Shown piece by piece: positions 23,427 to 32,860 of a stretch of 39,017 nt of DNA (the stretch's first letter is position 1; each line of letters begins with the position of its first letter). The notes under the pieces are model-generated. The model was not told the origin of the DNA and did no database searches. It saw only the letters and a program-made list of their open reading frames with translations. Source of the DNA: Bordetella parapertussis. Lineage in GTDB: Bacteria > Pseudomonadota > Gammaproteobacteria > Burkholderiales > Burkholderiaceae_C. Both the position numbers and the translations under genes were made by a program. The DNA lies in the NCBI GenBank assembly GCA_945875935.1, contig CAMCNE010000012.1, positions 1-39,017 of the forward strand. Reading direction: 5' to 3'.

Positions 23427-23541
23427 TGGATGTTGAGTCTGGTGAGGCATTGTCCAGTGGCTTGCGAATGGACTGTGCGTGCGTCAAAGCGAAGCAGCCA
23501 CCAACGATTGCTCGAAAGTGGCTGCCGCATGAGGGTAGAAC

Positions 23542-23618
<77 letters not shown>

Positions 23619-23658
23619 AAAAGCCCGAGAGTATAGGGGGCAGCTCGCTGGGTTGCCA

Positions 23659-25575
23659 TCAAGATTCAGAGGCTTTCGTGCCGCACAGCTCGCCAATGCG
23701 TCGCTCGATGTCGCACAAGGTGGTCTCGAATTGCGGCCATGCCGTTGGCGAGACCCGCAGTTGATGCCCCAGGAGGTCGATGGTGACCAGCTTCGAAAGT
23801 TCGGCCTCCAGTTCATGGAGAACGGCCTGCGCGCTTGCCACATCCACACGAACGCGGCCTCTTTCCCACAGCGCTGGCGGCTCGGCCGCAGCCGCAGCCA
23901 GCGTGAGCGCCGCGTTGGTTCGGTCGCGCAGCAATGCCGCGCGAGCCTTTGACAGTTCTGCCTGCGGCTTGCCACATCGCAAGTTTTCGGCGTAAGAGCG
24001 CAGGTCGCTGCACATGCTGGACAAGTGCCCCGACACCGCGGCGCCTTTGCGCAGGGGATGAACCAGCGCAGTCAGCGCCACGAGGCCGCCTGCCAGCAAG
24101 GTGGCCCACAAGCGCACGGACGCCTCGGCCTCGACCGCGACCCCGCCAATCGCACCCAGGCACAGCACTGCGAGCGTCATTCCAATGACCATCACCGCGT
24201 AGTTCGCCCACAGAAAAGCGCACGACACGAAGGCCCCGATGCCGGCAATCACGATGATGGCGCGCTCGCTTCCAATGAAATTCAGAAAGATCGTGACCAG
24301 CAGCACCCCTGCGGCCGTGCCCAGCACCCGCATGCCTATCCTGCCCACGGTGCTGTAGAGGTCAGGTTTGCAAATCCATGCCACCGTCAGCGGAATCCAG
24401 TAGGTGTGGTGGATGTGACTGGGATCCCAGGGCCCCAGCGAAACCGCGACGGCCAGTCCGTAGGTGATGGCCAGCTTGAGCGCGTGCCTGACGTAGGTGT
24501 CGCGCATGTCGACGTGCTGACGGATCGTTGGCCGGAGGCCGGAAAACGCGCTCTTGACCGAGCGTGTGCTCGCCGCGCTGCCAATCGGCCAGGTGCCGGC
24601 CATCAGTTGAGCAGCTTCGGTGAGGCAGTCGCGCATGCGGCGCACGAGTTCGACGCCCGCCGGATCATCGCAGGCATCGCACGCAGCTTGAAACCGCTCG
24701 AGCTCGGCCATGACGCGAGGCGCACGGTGCTTCAAGGCCAGTGCTGCGCCCATCGTCCGGGTCAACTTCGATGCGGCCGCCAGCACACGGTCCAGCGGTG
24801 CCGGATTCGACAGTTGCTCATGCATCGGCCCGATTGCCAGCAGCAGGCAGCGGCTGTCTTCGAGGCACTCGAGGAATTTTCGCAACCAGACCTCGGTGGG
24901 GCCCGCCGCGCCGCTTGTTTCCACCGATCGGGCCGCGTCAAGAATGGCCGAGGCCACGGCCGTGGATGCCCATCTTGATCGCAAGTCAGCGCAGACAAAG
25001 GCGAACTTCTCGCAGGCGATGGCGATCTGGGTCCGCGGGACCTCGAAGCGCCGCAATGGCCAACCCGCGATGGCGACCAAGGTGGCCAGCATGCCGCCCG
25101 CACCGACGGCCAGCGCATCGGCCAAGGAGCGATGGCTGCCGATCTCTGAGCCGGCGTACAGCGAGAACATCGACAAACCAATGGACCCGGCCAGGCTGCT
25201 CTTGGGGCCGAGCGCGCCGGCGTAACCGAGCACTGCCGCCAACAGGATGCCGGCGACAAGGTGAGCGGCGGGATATCCAGAAACCATGCCCGCCAGCCAG
25301 GTGGACAGCGAGGCACACGCCGTGGTCCAAAGCATCGTGCGCCAGCGAAATCCGTGGGGTTCGCACACGTCACTGAGGTTGACCATCAGGACGCCAATGG
25401 CCATGGGCACACCGATGTCCATGCGGCCACCGCTGCGGGCGATCCACAGCACCACCACCAGCGTCAGCGCCGCGCGGACACCGCAAGCATAGGCGATGTG
25501 CGAGCGCTCCAACTGCAGGCACACGCCAAGCACTTCGCGCAGGGCCCGGCGGAGGTCGCCGAGCACCGAAGTCAT
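23659..25575 (-). CDS. FUSC-family (YccS-like) inner-membrane protein
   Basis: A 638-residue membrane protein with the FUSC layout: a block of N-terminal helices (about residues 30-160), a cytoplasmic middle of about 200 residues, a second helix block (about 365-510) and a soluble tail. The second block carries the FUSC_2 phrase HTYWIPLTVAWICKPD followed by R-R-x-x-GT (MRVLGTAAGVLLV). The family includes YccS, YhcP/AaeB and fusaric-acid resistance efflux components, but the substrate is unknown here, and no HlyD-type partner is adjacent. Start is uncertain: ATG at 25575 (used), ATG at 25620, or GTG at 25683 with a fair AGGTGG ribosome site. It is divergent from ftsY. Confidence 0.85.
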   Translation of the reverse strand: MTSVLGDLRRALREVLGVCLQLERSHIAYACGVRAALTLVVVLWIARSGGRMDIGVPMAIGVLMVNLSDVCEPHGFRWRTMLWTTACASLSTWLAGMVSGYPAAHLVAGILLAAVLGYAGALGPKSSLAGSIGLSMFSLYAGSEIGSHRSLADALAVGAGGMLATLVAIAGWPLRRFEVPRTQIAIACEKFAFVCADLRSRWASTAVASAILDAARSVETSGAAGPTEVWLRKFLECLEDSRCLLLAIGPMHEQLSNPAPLDRVLAAASKLTRTMGAALALKHRAPRVMAELERFQAACDACDDPAGVELVRRMRDCLTEAAQLMAGTWPIGSAASTRSVKSAFSGLRPTIRQHVDMRDTYVRHALKLAITYGLAVAVSLGPWDPSHIHHTYWIPLTVAWICKPDLYSTVGRIGMRVLGTAAGVLLVTIFLNFIGSERAIIVIAGIGAFVSCAFLWANYAVMVIGMTLAVLCLGAIGGVAVEAEASVRLWATLLAGGLVALTALVHPLRKGAAVSGHLSSMCSDLRSYAENLRCGKPQAELSKARAALLRDRTNAALTLAAAAAEPPALWERGRVRVDVASAQAVLHELEAELSKLVTIDLLGHQLRVSPTAWPQFETTLCDIERRIGELCGTKASES

Positions 25576-25701
25576 GCCAGGGCGGCCCTTGTTCGCGCTC
25601 TCGCCTCGGTGACTTTGCATCGGCCGGATTGTGGAGACATCGCCGCCGCGCAGCAGTTGAACGGCTACGATGAGACCGCCCACGAGCCCACCTGTCTTCG
25701 C

Positions 25702-26775
25702 ATGTTCAGCTTCTTCAAGAAAAAATCTCCTCTAATCGAACCCGCCGCTGACGCACCCAAGCCAGCGGCGCCACAGCCTGATGCCCCAGCCATTGCAAGC
25801 GCCGTGGTGCCAGCGGCCGAGGCTGCATCACCTGAGCGCCGCAGCTGGCTTGACAAGTTGCGATCCGGCTTGCGCAAGACCGGCTCCAGCTTGGCTCAGG
25901 TGTTCACCGGGGCGCAGATCGATGACGCGCTCTACGAGGATCTGGAGTCCGCGCTGCTGCTGGCTGACGCCGGCGTCAAGGCCACCGAGTACCTGCTTGC
26001 CGATTTGAAGCGGCGCGTCAAGGACGCACGCGCCACCGATCCCGCCGCCGTCAAGGCGCTGCTTGCCGAGGCCGTCACCGAGCTGCTGCAGCCCTTGCAG
26101 CAGTCGCTCACCGTCGGCGAGCACTCGCCCACCGTGATCATGGTGGTGGGCGTGAACGGAGCGGGCAAGACCACCAGCATCGGCAAGCTCACGCGCCATC
26201 TCGCCGAGGGCGGGCAGAAGGTGCTGCTGGCTGCAGCTGACACCTTTCGTGCGGCGGCTCGCGAGCAGCTGGAGATCTGGGCAGGCCGCAACAGCGTGGA
26301 GATCGTCAGCCAGGAAGGCGGCGATCCTTCTGCGGTGACCTTCGATGCAGTGACCGCTGGCAAGGCCCGCCACTGTGATGTGGTGATTGCCGATACCGCC
26401 GGGCGGCTGCCCACCCAACTGCACCTCATGGAAGAGCTGCGCAAGGTCAAGCGCGTGATTGGCAAGGCCCAAACCGGCGCGCCCCACGAGGTGCTGCTGG
26501 TCATCGACGGCAATACCGGACAAAACGCGCTGGCTCAGGTCAAGGCCTTTGACGACACCTTGGGCCTCACCGGGCTGATCGTGACCAAGCTCGACGGCAC
26601 AGCCAAGGGCGGCGTGCTTGCCGCGATCGCGCTGTGGGCGCGCGAGCGCTGCCATGAGGCGGGTTCTGCGGTGGCGGCTCGAGCGCTGCCGGTCTATTTC
26701 ATCGGCGTGGGCGAGCAACTCGAGGATCTGGAGACCTTCAACGCACGCGAGTTTGCCAACGCGCTGCTGGGTTGA
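25702..26775 (+). CDS. ftsY: FtsY, signal recognition particle receptor GTPase
   Basis: A 357-residue SRP GTPase that docks ribosome-SRP complexes at the SecYEG translocon. It begins MFSFFKKKSP, then has a short alanine/proline-rich A domain with far fewer acidic residues than E. coli FtsY (497 residues). The NG domain has G1 GVNGAGKTTSIGKL, the IBD segment LLAAADTFRAAAREQL, G3 DTAGRLPT and G4 TKLDGTAKGG. The C-terminal family signature FIGVGEQLEDLETF is intact. The frame extends far upstream in high-GC DNA, but the MFSFF start fits the family. It converges on ffh, with 15 bases between the two stops. Confidence 0.97.
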   Translation: MFSFFKKKSPLIEPAADAPKPAAPQPDAPAIASAVVPAAEAASPERRSWLDKLRSGLRKTGSSLAQVFTGAQIDDALYEDLESALLLADAGVKATEYLLADLKRRVKDARATDPAAVKALLAEAVTELLQPLQQSLTVGEHSPTVIMVVGVNGAGKTTSIGKLTRHLAEGGQKVLLAAADTFRAAAREQLEIWAGRNSVEIVSQEGGDPSAVTFDAVTAGKARHCDVVIADTAGRLPTQLHLMEELRKVKRVIGKAQTGAPHEVLLVIDGNTGQNALAQVKAFDDTLGLTGLIVTKLDGTAKGGVLAAIALWARERCHEAGSAVAARALPVYFIGVGEQLEDLETFNAREFANALLG

Positions 26776-26790
26776 GCCTGCCGGTCGCGC

Positions 26791-28164
26791 TCAGCGCATC
26801 CCGCCCATGCCCTTCATGCCGCCCATGCGCTTCATCATCTTCATCAGGCCGCCGCCTTTCATCTTCTTCATCATGTCGCGCATTTGCCCGAACTGATTGA
26901 GCATGCGGTTGACGTCTTGCACCTGAACACCCGCGCCGGCGGCGATGCGGCGCTTGCGGGTGGCCTTGATCAGATCGGGCTTGCGGCGCTCGAGCGGCGT
27001 CATCGAGCAGATCATGCCTTCCATGCGGCGCACATCGCGCTCGGCCCGGTCCACATCGACCGCACCGGCCTGAGCCGCCATCTGGGTGGGCAGCTTGTCC
27101 ATCAGGCTGGCCAGACCGCCCATGTTCTTCATCTGCGAAATCTGCTGCAAGAAGTCGTTGAGGTCGAAGGCGTCGCCTGACTTGACCTTGTCAGCGAGTT
27201 TCTGGGCCGCCGCCATGTCGACGTTTTGCGTGACCTGCTCGACCAGCGCCACGATGTCGCCCATGCCCAGCACGCGGCCGGCGTGCCGCTCGGCATCGAA
27301 CACTTCCAGCCCGTCGATCTTTTCGCTGACGCCCGCAAACTTGATGGGCGCGCCGGTGATCTGTCGCACCGACAGCGCCGCACCGCCTCGCGAGTCGCCG
27401 TCCATCTTGGTCAGCACGATGCCGGTCAGCGGCAGCGCTTCCTTGAAGGCCTTGGCGGTGTTGATGGCGTCTTGACCCTGCATGGCGTCGACCACGAACA
27501 GCGTCTCCACGGGGTTGAGCTCAGCGTGCAGCTCGCTGATCTCGCGCATCAGCGCTTCATCAATGGCCAGGCGGCCGGCGGTGTCCACCAGCAGCACGTC
27601 GAAGTAATGCTTGCGCGCGTAATCCAGCGCTGCGCGGGCGATGTCGATCGGTCTGTCGGTCGCGCTGGAGGGGAACCACTCCGCGCCGGCCTGTCGCGTC
27701 ACCGTCTTCAATTGCTCGATGGCTGCCGGGCGGTAGACGTCGGCCGAGACCGTGAGCACCTTTTTCTTGCGCTTTTCAATCAGGTGCTTGGCCAGCTTGG
27801 CGGTGGTGGTGGTCTTGCCCGCGCCTTGCAAGCCGGCCATCAGGATGACCGCCGGGGGCTGCGCTGCGAGGTTGATGTCGCTGATGCCGCCGATGTCGTT
27901 GCCGGCCATGGTGGCCGTGAGCTCGCGGTTGACGATACCCACGAGCGCCTGTCCGGGCGACAGCGAGCCCACCACCTCGGCGCCGAGCGCGCGCTCCTTG
28001 ACCCGCGCGATGAAATCTCGCACCACCGGCAACGCCACGTCCGCTTCAAGCAGCGCCATGCGCACCTCGCGCAGCATGTCCTGCACATTGGATTCGGTGA
28101 TGCGAGCTTGGCCGCGCATCGTCTTGACGGCGCGACTCAGTCGTTCGGTGAGGGTGGATGCCAT
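26791..28164 (-). CDS. ffh: Ffh, signal recognition particle protein (SRP54)
   Basis: A 457-residue GTPase that binds 4.5S RNA and signal sequences. The N domain begins MASTLTERLSRAVKTMRGQ. The G domain carries GLQGAGKTTTTAKLAK, VSADVYRPAAIEQL, DTAGRLAID and TKMDGDSRGG. The methionine-rich M domain ends in a run of MKK, MKM and GGM triplets. This signal-binding domain is typical (E. coli Ffh is 453 residues). It is divergent from ypjD, as is common in betaproteobacteria, and convergent with its own receptor gene ftsY, which is less usual. No 4.5S RNA gene is visible nearby. Confidence 0.97.
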   Translation of the reverse strand: MASTLTERLSRAVKTMRGQARITESNVQDMLREVRMALLEADVALPVVRDFIARVKERALGAEVVGSLSPGQALVGIVNRELTATMAGNDIGGISDINLAAQPPAVILMAGLQGAGKTTTTAKLAKHLIEKRKKKVLTVSADVYRPAAIEQLKTVTRQAGAEWFPSSATDRPIDIARAALDYARKHYFDVLLVDTAGRLAIDEALMREISELHAELNPVETLFVVDAMQGQDAINTAKAFKEALPLTGIVLTKMDGDSRGGAALSVRQITGAPIKFAGVSEKIDGLEVFDAERHAGRVLGMGDIVALVEQVTQNVDMAAAQKLADKVKSGDAFDLNDFLQQISQMKNMGGLASLMDKLPTQMAAQAGAVDVDRAERDVRRMEGMICSMTPLERRKPDLIKATRKRRIAAGAGVQVQDVNRMLNQFGQMRDMMKKMKGGGLMKMMKRMGGMKGMGGMR

Positions 28165-28241
28165 GAGTTTGCGGGCGGTGCCGGGAAGCCCGGAACGCGA
28201 AAGTACACTTTGCCGATGAGTCTATCTTCAGGGGTCGCGAC

Positions 28242-29090
28242 GTGACCGATCTGGCCTTGCCAAGCTTGCTGAGCGGCGTCAGCGCCATGGCCTTGCTGGC
28301 CTATGTGGTGGCCGCGCTGATTCCCGAGCGTGCGGTGGGTGCCTTTCGTGTCAGTCTGGTGGTGGCCTGGGTGCTGCACGCGCTGGCCACGGTGGTCGAC
28401 ATCTCGGGCATGGGCACTGAGGTAGCCGCGGCGCGCTTCGGTTTCGCGCCTGCTCTTTCGGTGACCCTGTGGCTCGTGATCACCGTCTATCTGGCCGAGA
28501 TCCGTTTTCTTCCCATCAGCGGGCTGCGTCGCACGCTGGCCATTCTGGGCGCCGAGGCGGTGCTGCTGGCCTTGCTGTTTCCAGGCGAGTTGCGACCCCA
28601 CGCCGGTTCGCCGTGGGCGCCAATTCATTGGGTTTTGGGCATTGCTTCGTACGGCCTTTTCGGCGCGGCGGTGCTGCATGCGGCCATGCTCAACCGTGCC
28701 GATCGTCAGATGCGGCAACCGCCGCCGGCACCGGTGAACTTGCTCGATGACGCCCAGCCCCGCGCTACTTTTTCTGCGGCGCCCATGGGTTTGCCGCTGA
28801 TGCGACTGGAGCGCCTGACCTTCCGTTTCGTGTCGGCCGGTTTCGTGGTTTTGTCGCTGGCCATCTTTTTGGGCTGGTTGTTCTCCGACCCCTGGCGCTG
28901 GGACCACAAGGCGGTTTTTTCCATTCTGGGTTGGTTGGTCTATGCCGGTTTGCTGACGGGGCGCCGACGCTTCGGCTGGCGTGGCCGTCAAGCCACGCGG
29001 TGGGTCTACGCCGGTGCTGTCTTGCTGCTGCTGGCCTACGTGGGATCGCGCTTTGTGCACGACGTGCTGCTGAGCCAGCCCGGCGCTTGA
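28242..29090 (+). CDS. ypjD: YpjD/CcsA-like cytochrome c assembly family membrane protein
   Basis: A 282-residue protein with about eight transmembrane helices, of the YpjD branch of the CcmC/CcsA family. Conserved pieces include the histidine-bearing helix IHWVLGIASYGLFGAAVLHA and the phrase WRWDHKAVFSILGWLVYAGL, close to the NHKTVFS-type motif of YpjD. The tryptophan-rich WWD motif of true heme-handling CcsA is not obvious. A role in heme delivery or cytochrome c maturation is therefore family inference only. Start is a GTG with an AGGGG stretch upstream. It is divergent from ffh and first in a run ypjD - PP0621 - pilS - pilR - ampD. Confidence 0.88.
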   Translation: MTDLALPSLLSGVSAMALLAYVVAALIPERAVGAFRVSLVVAWVLHALATVVDISGMGTEVAAARFGFAPALSVTLWLVITVYLAEIRFLPISGLRRTLAILGAEAVLLALLFPGELRPHAGSPWAPIHWVLGIASYGLFGAAVLHAAMLNRADRQMRQPPPAPVNLLDDAQPRATFSAAPMGLPLMRLERLTFRFVSAGFVVLSLAIFLGWLFSDPWRWDHKAVFSILGWLVYAGLLTGRRRFGWRGRQATRWVYAGAVLLLLAYVGSRFVHDVLLSQPGA

Positions 29091-29129
29091 TGAGCTGGCC
29101 CGTGTCGCACCGACTGCGTTGATCAGCCG

Positions 29130-29381
29130 ATGAAATATTTGCTGCTGGTTGGTTTGCTCGTCGCGGTTGTGTGGCTGGTGCGTGCGGGTCGGCGTGGCTC
29201 GCGGCGCGGCGATTCAAGTGCAAGCCCTCGTGCTGGAGAGCCCAGCGAGCCCTCGCGCGAGGCGATGGTCGCCTGCGAGTATTGCGGCGTGAACCTGCCG
29301 CAGGGCGACGCGCTTTTTTCTGATGAGCGCTGGTACTGCAGCGATGCGCATCGGGATGCGCATTCGGGCGCCCCGCGCTGA
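29130..29381 (+). CDS. PP0621-family small membrane-anchored, CxxC-containing protein
   Basis: An 83-residue protein with one N-terminal hydrophobic helix (residues 1-18, MKYLLLVGLLVAVVWLV). A basic, serine/proline-rich linker follows, then a compact C-terminal module CEYCGVNLPQGDA with WYCSDAHRDAH. The Cys-Cys-Cys-His set looks like a small zinc ribbon. It matches the PP0621 family commonly found just before pilS in beta- and gammaproteobacteria. Function is unknown. The final base of its stop is shared with the pilS ATG (ATGA), so the two are translationally coupled, which suggests a link to PilS. Confidence 0.85.
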   Translation: MKYLLLVGLLVAVVWLVRAGRRGSRRGDSSASPRAGEPSEPSREAMVACEYCGVNLPQGDALFSDERWYCSDAHRDAHSGAPR

Positions 29382-31243
29382 TGAACCAGGCGACCAAGCC
29401 CTTCGAGCGTCGCAAGACCGACCGCCGCAGCCGCTCACGCGCCGCCCGAGCCGACGAGTCGTGGTTCGGGGCCTTCATGCGGGACCCCGACGAGATCCCG
29501 CCACAGGGTGTCGGGCTCACCGAAGAGAACGCCTCGCGCTTCATGGCGCCGACTGACAAGGCGGTCGAACTGGAAGGACACGCGGCGTTCCAGCGGACCT
29601 TGCGTGCCTTTCTGAGCGCTCGCGCAGCGCTCGGACTGGCGCTCGTTCTCACGCTGGCAACCGCCGGGGTTTTTGGTGTGATGCCCAGCCGTGAGGTGGT
29701 GGCAGTCAGCGTGGTCTATGCGCTGCTGACCATCGCCATGAGGCTGGCGCCTTCATCGGAGGCGGTCGACGAGCTCGCTGCCCCGCGGCTCAGCCGCTTT
29801 CAATGGGTGGCCTGCATCGGCGTGGATATCGCCAGCTTCATGGCCTTGCACATCCTGTCGTTCGCCTCCAACCTGAACTACGGGGCGCTGCTGGTGCTGC
29901 CCGCGCTGATGGCCGGGGTGCTGGCTCCGCGAGTTCAGGCACTGGCGACTGCGGCCGCGGTGGTGCTGCTGCTGCTGGGCTATGGCTGGTGGGGTGTGAT
30001 GGCTGGGGGCGATCCGGTCAAGTTGCTGTCACAGGCCGGCTTGGCGGGCAGCGGTTTGCTGGTGATCTCGCTGCTGGCCAGTGAACTCGCCAACCGCCTA
30101 GCGCGCCAGGAACTCTCTGCCAGGGACAGCATGGAGTTCGCGCGCCAGCAGGGCCAACTCAACCGCCTGGTGATCGAGGAGATGCAAGACGGCGTGCTGG
30201 TGGTGGATCGCTCGGGTCGGGTGCGCGCGGCCAATCCAGCAGCCAGGCGGCTGCTGGTGCGCCGCGGTGAAGGGCGCATGGCTCCCTTTCAGTTGCGTGG
30301 CGTCGATGACTGGAGCGAGCTGGTGAAAACCGTCGAGCGCGGCTTTCACGAGGCCGTCTGGCCCGAGGCCGGCCGAGACGTGACGCTGCGATTCGAGCAG
30401 GGAGTCAGCCGAACCCTGCGGGTGCGCATGCGTTTCACGCGTGGCGATGCGCAGCCCTCGGCCGAGGAGTTGTGCGTGCTGCTGCTCGAGGATGTGCGCA
30501 GCCTGCAGTCCCGAATGCGGCAGGAAAAGCTGGCTGCGATGGGCCGGGTCTCGGCCGGCATTGCTCACGAGATACGCAACCCTCTGTCGGCCATCGGGCA
30601 GGCCAATGCGCTGCTGGCCGAAGACGCCCAGACGCCCCAGCAGCGGCAACTCACGCGCATGGTGGCCGACAACGTCAAGCGGCTCACGCGCATCGTCGAC
30701 GATGTGATGCAGGTGGCGCCTGCGGCCGTGATCGCCACCGAGCCGATTGCCGTGCGCGCCGAGGTGGCCAACATCTGCAGCGATTGGGCGCGGTCGAATT
30801 CGATCGACATCGTCGAGCACGGCGTGCTCAAGGTCGATCTGCCCGATGAGCCCCTGGAAGCGGTGTTCGAGGCCGAACACCTCAGGCGCGTGCTGGTCAA
30901 TCTGCTCGACAACGCCCGCATGCACGCCACCGATTTGCCGGGTGCGGTGCATGTGCGACTGAGCAGTCTTGACGAGGCGATGGTGCAACTCAGTGTCAGC
31001 AGCGATGGCGCACTGATACCCGAGGAGGTCGAGCGTTACCTGTTCGAGCCTTTCTTCTCGACACGCAGCCGTGGCTCCGGACTGGGCTTGTATATTTGTC
31101 GCCAGCTGTGTGACCAGCACGGAGCCAGCATCGATTACCGCTTGCGCCCGCCCGCCGAATCGAATCGAAATGACTTTTTCGTCAACATGCGACGTCGGCC
31201 CGTGGCAACTGCTGCGGCGCAAACGGCCACCGGTTCGGACTGA
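29381..31243 (+). CDS. pilS: PilS-type sensor histidine kinase
   Basis: A 620-residue membrane histidine kinase. A charged N-terminus of about 80 residues (longer than in Pseudomonas PilS) precedes six hydrophobic helices (about residues 80-235). A PAS domain (about 262-375) follows, then HisKA with the phosphorylated histidine in AGIAHEIRNPLSAIGQ. The ATPase domain has N-box NLLDNARMHA and G-box SGLGLYICRQL. It is followed within 10 bases by pilR. In Pseudomonas, PilS senses pilin levels in the membrane and controls PilR; here that role is inferred from order and architecture. No pilA lies in this window. It overlaps the PP0621-family stop by four bases. Confidence 0.93.
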   Translation: MNQATKPFERRKTDRRSRSRAARADESWFGAFMRDPDEIPPQGVGLTEENASRFMAPTDKAVELEGHAAFQRTLRAFLSARAALGLALVLTLATAGVFGVMPSREVVAVSVVYALLTIAMRLAPSSEAVDELAAPRLSRFQWVACIGVDIASFMALHILSFASNLNYGALLVLPALMAGVLAPRVQALATAAAVVLLLLGYGWWGVMAGGDPVKLLSQAGLAGSGLLVISLLASELANRLARQELSARDSMEFARQQGQLNRLVIEEMQDGVLVVDRSGRVRAANPAARRLLVRRGEGRMAPFQLRGVDDWSELVKTVERGFHEAVWPEAGRDVTLRFEQGVSRTLRVRMRFTRGDAQPSAEELCVLLLEDVRSLQSRMRQEKLAAMGRVSAGIAHEIRNPLSAIGQANALLAEDAQTPQQRQLTRMVADNVKRLTRIVDDVMQVAPAAVIATEPIAVRAEVANICSDWARSNSIDIVEHGVLKVDLPDEPLEAVFEAEHLRRVLVNLLDNARMHATDLPGAVHVRLSSLDEAMVQLSVSSDGALIPEEVERYLFEPFFSTRSRGSGLGLYICRQLCDQHGASIDYRLRPPAESNRNDFFVNMRRRPVATAAAQTATGSD

Positions 31244-31252
31244 TTGCCACTG

Positions 31253-32860
31253 ATGACTGCTGCCGAACATCCCAGCGTTCTTGTCATCGACGATGAGCCG
31301 GATCTGCGCACGCTCTATGAGCTGACCTTGCTGCGCGAGGGCTATGACATCGAAACCGCGGGCAATGTCGGCGAAGCCTGTGCGCTGCTGCGAGAGCGAA
31401 CCTTCAGCGCCGTCATCACCGACATGCGGCTGCCGGATGGTTCGGGGCTCGATGTGCTGGGCTTTCTTGAAAGCCATGCAAGGCATGAAAAGGCCATCGT
31501 CATCACTGCTTATGGCTCGGCCGAGAACGCGGTCGAGGCGTTGAAGGCCGGCGCCTATGACTACCTGACCAAGCCGGTTGACCTCAAGCAGTTTCGTGCG
31601 GTGGTGGCTTCGGCGCTGGGCCGTGGCCCGACCACCGCGCCGAGCAACCTGCCGTCGAGTCTGCCCGCCGCGGGCGGAGTTTCCCTTTCACGCCGCGCTG
31701 CGGCGATCGAAGGCGGCCGAGCGGATCAACAGCCCGTGTCAGCCAGCGGCGCGGCGGCGCCGAGACGGCCGCGCAGCGCTGCGCTGGACCGAATGGCGGG
31801 CCGCTCGGCGGCCATGACCCAGGTGCGCTCGCTGGTTGAAAAGGTCGCCCGCAGCATGGCTCCGGTGCTTGTTCAAGGTGAGTCGGGCACCGGCAAGGAG
31901 TTGGTCGCGCGCGCCATTCACGAGGTCAGCTCGCGCAGCGCGCATCCGTTCATTGCGGTCAACTGCGGCGCCATTCCGGAAAACCTGCTCGAAGCAGAGT
32001 TCTTCGGCTATCGGCGCGGCGCTTTCACCGGCGCCAATGAAGACCGTGAAGGCTTTTTCCAGGCAGCCGACGGGGGCACGCTGTTTCTCGACGAGATTGG
32101 CGAGCTGCCGCTGTCGATGCAGTCGAAGCTGCTGCGCTCGGTTCAGGAGCGCTCGGTCAGACCTGTCGGGGCGGTCAGCGAGTTGCCAGCCAACGTGCGC
32201 TTGCTCAGCGCCACCCACAAGGACCTTGGCGCCGAGGTTCAGGCAGGCCGGTTTCGCCAGGACCTTTTCTACCGGCTCAATGTGATCCAGATCCGCGTGC
32301 CGCCCTTGCGCGAACGGCTTGAGGATCTGGCCAGCATCGGCGAGCAGGTGCTCCACAGAATCTCGCGAGACGCTGGTGTGTGGCCCGCACCCGCCTTGAC
32401 CAGTCAGGCTTTGCAGCAGCTGTCGCTGTACCCGTTTCCGGGCAACGTGCGCGAGCTCGAGAACCTGTTGCATCGGGCGGTGGCCTTGTCGGGTGGCGAA
32501 CTCATCGATGTGGCCGACCTCGGGCTGTCGCTCGACGCGCTCACCGATGCGCCATCGTCTGGATTCGGTGGCGTGGCCGATCTCGCGATGGGTGCTTTGC
32601 AAGGGGCTGAGGCGACAGGCGCTCTCGGGTTGCCTGCAGGGGCCTCGCTGCCGGAGTTGCCGAGCAACCTCGAGTTCTATCTCGACAGCATCGAGCGCGG
32701 CATCTTGTTGCGTGCGCTCGAGCAGCACCGATTCAACCGCACGGCGGCGGGTGCGAGCCTGGGCTTGTCCTTGCGGCAGATGCGTTATCGCATGGCACGT
32801 CTGAACGTGATGGCGGGTGTCGATTCGCCGCATGGCGATGCCGATCGTGGCGAGGTCTGA
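31253..32860 (+). CDS. pilR: PilR-type sigma-54-dependent response regulator
   Basis: A 535-residue NtrC-family activator. The receiver domain has DDEP acidic residues, the phosphorylated aspartate in VITDMRLPDG and the lysine in YLTKPVD. A low-complexity Ala/Pro/Arg linker (about residues 125-175) is longer than usual. The AAA+ domain has Walker A GESGTGKELVARAIH, the sigma-54-contacting GAFTGA and Walker B GGTLFLDEIGEL. A C-terminal Fis-type helix-turn-helix (NRTAAGASLGLSLRQMRYRM) ends the protein. I use the ATG at 31253; a TTG three codons earlier is possible. Partner of PilS, expected to activate a sigma-54 promoter of pilA elsewhere in the genome. The ampD start lies inside its 3' end. 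Confidence 0.94.
   Translation: MTAAEHPSVLVIDDEPDLRTLYELTLLREGYDIETAGNVGEACALLRERTFSAVITDMRLPDGSGLDVLGFLESHARHEKAIVITAYGSAENAVEALKAGAYDYLTKPVDLKQFRAVVASALGRGPTTAPSNLPSSLPAAGGVSLSRRAAAIEGGRADQQPVSASGAAAPRRPRSAALDRMAGRSAAMTQVRSLVEKVARSMAPVLVQGESGTGKELVARAIHEVSSRSAHPFIAVNCGAIPENLLEAEFFGYRRGAFTGANEDREGFFQAADGGTLFLDEIGELPLSMQSKLLRSVQERSVRPVGAVSELPANVRLLSATHKDLGAEVQAGRFRQDLFYRLNVIQIRVPPLRERLEDLASIGEQVLHRISRDAGVWPAPALTSQALQQLSLYPFPGNVRELENLLHRAVALSGGELIDVADLGLSLDALTDAPSSGFGGVADLAMGALQGAEATGALGLPAGASLPELPSNLEFYLDSIERGILLRALEQHRFNRTAAGASLGLSLRQMRYRMARLNVMAGVDSPHGDADRGEV

Noticed and set aside
30098..31486. 462-codon open frame antisense to pilS/pilR
   Set aside because: Shadow of HisKA and ATPase motifs; no start signal.
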